The notes under the pieces are model-generated. The model saw only the letters and a program-made list of their open reading frames with translations, did no database searches and was not told where the DNA came from. 64,000 nt of DNA from Gammaproteobacteria bacterium (GTDB taxonomy: Bacteria; Pseudomonadota; Gammaproteobacteria; UBA6429; Thiohalophilaceae): assembly GCA_016125505.1 (NCBI GenBank), contig WGLP01000004.1:1-64000 (forward strand). The letters are read 5' to 3'. Shown here piece after piece: positions 61,165 through 64,000 of the stretch (position 1 is the first letter of the stretch; each line of letters begins with the position of its first letter). Made by a program: the position numbers and the translations under genes.

Positions 61165-63936
61165 ATGTTCAGCCGTCTTTCATTGCGTTACCGGATTGCA
61201 CTTGTGATCTTTTTGCTGGAGGCATGCATGCTCGGCGCCGTCCTCGCTGTGTCCCTGCAGCAATCACATCGAATCGCGGCCGACTTCAATGCCGACAGCC
61301 AGAAAGCCAGCCTGGACCTCTTATCCAATCTGAGTGTGACTGCCCTGCTGACCAGCGAATACACCGACTACCAGCTCTATATCGACGACGTCAAAAAACA
61401 ACCGTCGATCGAACGCATCGTGCTGGTTGATTCGGATCAGCGCGTCGTCGCCAGTACCCATGTCATCGACGTCGGCCACAAAATGAGCGACGTCATACAG
61501 GCCTCGCACCCGGGCTGGCAGGTCTCGACGGTCAATACGGCAGCCGGTCCACTGGGGACGCTCGCGGTGCAGTTTTCCGACGCGGCCCTGTCGAAATCCT
61601 ACAAGCACACGCGCAACCTGGCCATCGGCATCGCGATTTCCGGCATGACGATCATCGCGCTGGTTGGCCTGGCAACCGGGTTTGCCCTGACCCGTCGCCT
61701 CGGTCGTGTTACGGATGCCGCCCGTCTGCTGGCCGCCGGTAATATCAAGGCACGCAGTAATGTCAGCGGTTCGGACGAAGTGGCACTACTGTCGCGCAGC
61801 GTCGACAGCATGGCGGAAGCCGTGGCATTGCAACAGCACAAGCTGCAGGAGCAGCGCGAATACATTGAATTGCTGCTCAACTCCACCGCCGAGGCAATCT
61901 ACGGCGTGGACACTAACGGTATTTGTACCTTCGTCAATCCCACGTGCCTGCACATGCTCGGATACCAACACGAATCGGACCTTGTCGGCAAGCCTATACA
62001 CGAACTGATCCATCATACTTACCCCGACGGCACCCCCTATCCAAAAGAAAAATGCGCGGTTCGTCTTTCCGTCCTGCAGGGACAAACCTGCCATAACGAT
62101 GTCGAAGTGCATTGGCGCGCCGACGGCAGCAGCTTCCCGGTAGAGTACTGGTCACACCCCATGTACAAGGACGGTAACCTGATCGGCGCGGTCGTCACCT
62201 TTGTCGACATCAGTGAACGCAAACAAAGCGAACTCGAACTGCTGCGGTTCCGCGCTGCGCTCGACAGTTCTGTCGATGCCATTTATTTGATCGATGTCCA
62301 GAAAATGAAATTCGTGGATGCCAATCGCGCCGGTTGGGAATCGGTGGGTTACACCCGCGCAGAATTACTGCAACTCGGGCCACTGGACCTGGCTGCAGAC
62401 TATACACGCATGGCCATGACCCATGAAATCGAAACACTACTGAAAACACCGGCGGACAGCGCCGTAATTGAAACCGTTCATCACCGCAAGGACGGCAGCA
62501 ATTTCCCGGTGGAAATCTCCTTACAATCTCTTTCGACACACTCCGGTTCACATGACAGTGCGCAACTGCTGGTTGCCCTGGCGCGCGACATTACCGAACA
62601 CAAGCAAAACGAGGAGGAACTCAATCGGCTCGCGTATTACGACATGCTGACCGGACTTCCAAATCGTTTATTGTTCAATGATCGCCTGCACCGCGCCGCC
62701 CTTGATGCAAAACGGCGCGGTCACTATGTCGCCCTGTTGTTGCTCGATATCGATCGCTTCAAGGTCGTCAACGATACGATGGGCCATGTCGCCGGGGATC
62801 AACTATTACGGGAAATGGCATCACGCCTGAAATCGAGCGTGCGCGAAGGAGACACGATTTCACGCCTGGGCGGTGACGAGTTTGCGCTGGTCTTTGCCGA
62901 TATCAATGAGGTGCGTGACGTAGCACAACTGGCGCAAAACATATTGACGCGACTGAGCATACCGATGGAAATCGATGGACGTGAAGTCTTTTCCTCTGCC
63001 AGCATCGGGATTACGCTTTATCCATCTGACACCGAAGAGGTGGATACCATGGTCAAATTTGCCGATTCCGCCATGTATTACGCCAAGGAACAGGGCCGGA
63101 ATAACTACCAGTTTTATTCACAGGAAATGACCACCACTGCGCAGGAACGTCTGCGCGTGGAATCCAATTTGCGGCGGGCACTCGAACGCGAAGAGCTGTT
63201 CCTGCATTATCAACCGCAGGTCGAAATTGCGAGCGGGCGGATCCGCGGCGTCGAGGCGCTGTTGCGCTGGCATGACAGCCATGGCCGACACATTCTACCG
63301 GGACAATTTATTCCGCTGGCGGAAGAAACCGGCCTCATCGTACCGATTGGCGAGTGGGTGCTGCACCAGGCCTGCCAGCAGCTCAAACGGTGGCACAATG
63401 CCGGCTATTCAGATATGACCATGTCGGTCAACGTCGCCTCCCGCCAGTTCAAGGACCCGCGTTTTGCGCAGCTGGTCCTGCGTTCGCTTGAATCACTCAA
63501 TATCCCCGCAAACTGCCTGGAACTCGAAATTACCGAAAGCGTCCTGATGGAAAACAGTGAGTTGATCCTGCGTATACTGAATGAACTGAAGCATGCAGGC
63601 GTTAATCTGGCAATCGATGATTTCGGTACCGGCTACTCGTCGCTCAGTTATCTCAAACGTTTCCCCATCGATCGCGTCAAGATTGATCGCTCATTCATAC
63701 GCGATCTCAGCTCTGATTCAGACGATGTCGCCATCGTGAAGGCGATTATCGCCATGTCCAAGACATTGCGCCTGCGTGTCGTTGCGGAAGGGGTGGAAAC
63801 GGAAGAGCAGCTTGCGCTACTGCGCGGTGAGGGGTGTCATGGATTTCAGGGATTCCTGTTTGCCACTCCCATGCCGGAAAACGAATTGAGTGACCTGCTG
63901 CACAGGCATGCGCCCGCCATCAAAAAATCGATATAA
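61165..63936 (+). CDS. Membrane PAS-GGDEF-EAL c-di-GMP signalling protein
   Basis: A 923-residue protein. Two transmembrane helices (about 10-30 and 152-172) flank a periplasmic loop of about 120 residues; then HAMP, two PAS domains (LLLNSTAEAIYGVDTNGICTFVNPTCL and RFRAALDSSVDAIYLIDVQKMKFVDANRAG), GGDEF and EAL. The GGDEF motif is intact (RLGGDEFALVF) and an RxxD inhibition site (REGD) precedes it. The EAL domain is intact too (VEALLRW, LELEITESVLMEN, IDDFGTGYSSLSYLKRFPIDRVKID). Synthesis and hydrolysis of c-di-GMP are both possible; which prevails cannot be told. It is co-transcribed with the duplicated PhnD-like protein. Confidence 0.94.
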   Translation: MFSRLSLRYRIALVIFLLEACMLGAVLAVSLQQSHRIAADFNADSQKASLDLLSNLSVTALLTSEYTDYQLYIDDVKKQPSIERIVLVDSDQRVVASTHVIDVGHKMSDVIQASHPGWQVSTVNTAAGPLGTLAVQFSDAALSKSYKHTRNLAIGIAISGMTIIALVGLATGFALTRRLGRVTDAARLLAAGNIKARSNVSGSDEVALLSRSVDSMAEAVALQQHKLQEQREYIELLLNSTAEAIYGVDTNGICTFVNPTCLHMLGYQHESDLVGKPIHELIHHTYPDGTPYPKEKCAVRLSVLQGQTCHNDVEVHWRADGSSFPVEYWSHPMYKDGNLIGAVVTFVDISERKQSELELLRFRAALDSSVDAIYLIDVQKMKFVDANRAGWESVGYTRAELLQLGPLDLAADYTRMAMTHEIETLLKTPADSAVIETVHHRKDGSNFPVEISLQSLSTHSGSHDSAQLLVALARDITEHKQNEEELNRLAYYDMLTGLPNRLLFNDRLHRAALDAKRRGHYVALLLLDIDRFKVVNDTMGHVAGDQLLREMASRLKSSVREGDTISRLGGDEFALVFADINEVRDVAQLAQNILTRLSIPMEIDGREVFSSASIGITLYPSDTEEVDTMVKFADSAMYYAKEQGRNNYQFYSQEMTTTAQERLRVESNLRRALEREELFLHYQPQVEIASGRIRGVEALLRWHDSHGRHILPGQFIPLAEETGLIVPIGEWVLHQACQQLKRWHNAGYSDMTMSVNVASRQFKDPRFAQLVLRSLESLNIPANCLELEITESVLMENSELILRILNELKHAGVNLAIDDFGTGYSSLSYLKRFPIDRVKIDRSFIRDLSSDSDDVAIVKAIIAMSKTLRLRVVAEGVETEEQLALLRGEGCHGFQGFLFATPMPENELSDLLHRHAPAIKKSI

Positions 63937-63946
63937 CAACGTTTAC

Positions 63947-64000
63947 TTAATCACGTTCGACACGATAGCTGACCCAGAGCAAATGTTCCTCTCCCGGTGC
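63947..64000 (-). CDS. C-terminal end of a gene cut by the window edge
   Basis: On the minus strand a frame open to base 64000 ends at a TAA (63947-63949) with the residues APGEEHLLWVSYRVERD. The alternating pattern LLWVSYRV resembles the last strand of an outer-membrane barrel. The piece is 17 codons long and converges on the GGDEF-EAL gene, so this is a weak call. Confidence 0.4.
   Translation of the reverse strand, partial: APGEEHLLWVSYRVERD

Overview
The window looks like a chromosomal segment of a gammaproteobacterium. The inference rests on gene content: a PmrA/QseB-type two-component system, RlmJ, Uup, PpnP, a CspA-type cold shock protein, a DctPQM TRAP transporter, a hypC-A-B-D-F-E maturation operon and a sufBCD-T-E operon. 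Base composition appears moderately GC-rich by eye, with more AT-rich stretches near the left end. I cannot name a genus. Gene density is high, most genes are on the minus strand, and many junctions are ATGA or TAATG overlaps. I see no rRNA, tRNA, CRISPR array, phage or insertion sequence.

Layout. 1-1.1 kb: the N-terminus of a secreted protein cut by the left edge, and a membrane-anchored small protein. 1.6-3.8 kb: an OmpR-type regulator and its kinase. 3.9-8.5 kb: a small lysine-rich periplasmic protein, a DUF2333 protein, a DedA-PAP2-LssY fusion and a COG4705-like membrane protein. 8.6-16.8 kb: an RND efflux operon (outer membrane factor, adaptor, pump) with a PmrA/QseB-like regulator at its head and a PepSY protein and histidine kinase at its tail. 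17-22 kb: an outer-membrane barrel, a cytoplasmic GH15 glucoamylase and Zwf. 22-26.5 kb: suf operon. 26.6-28.4 kb: a PNPOx protein and a PNPOx-GAF-winged helix fusion. 28.4-43.3 kb: mixed metabolic and housekeeping genes (cytochrome c, Uup, thioredoxin-like protein, aldo/keto reductase, kinase fusion, small coiled-coil proteins, a possible Xre/ParS-type antitoxin homologue, MFS, SemiSWEET, RlmJ, Csp, DsrE, DedA, CorA, AEC transporter). 43.3-49.4 kb: hyp operon. 49.5-52.2 kb: small conserved genes. 52.2-55.1 kb: TRAP transporter. 55.3-59.4 kb: FeoB, S-adenosylhomocysteine hydrolase and protein-isoaspartate methyltransferase. 59.5-63.9 kb: a duplicated PhnD-like binding protein followed by a PAS-GGDEF-EAL protein.

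The most informative signals are regulatory. Three copies of a PmrA/QseB-like box (CTTAAT or GTTAAT, 5 nt, then CTTAAT or GTTAAT) lie upstream of the response regulator, the PepSY-kinase pair and the COG4705 gene. Each is exactly 11 nt from a plausible -10 hexamer, so they predict one regulon covering an 8-kb block. Two 25-bp sites resembling IscR type 1 sites lie in the suf promoter region, but no Rrf2-family regulator gene is in the window. A roughly 100-bp nested inverted repeat separates hypD from hypF.

The most novel protein architectures are the PNPOx-GAF-winged helix fusion paired with a second PNPOx gene, and the duplicated PhnD-like protein paired with a bifunctional-looking c-di-GMP enzyme. 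Functions are assigned from motifs and family knowledge only; no database search was run.
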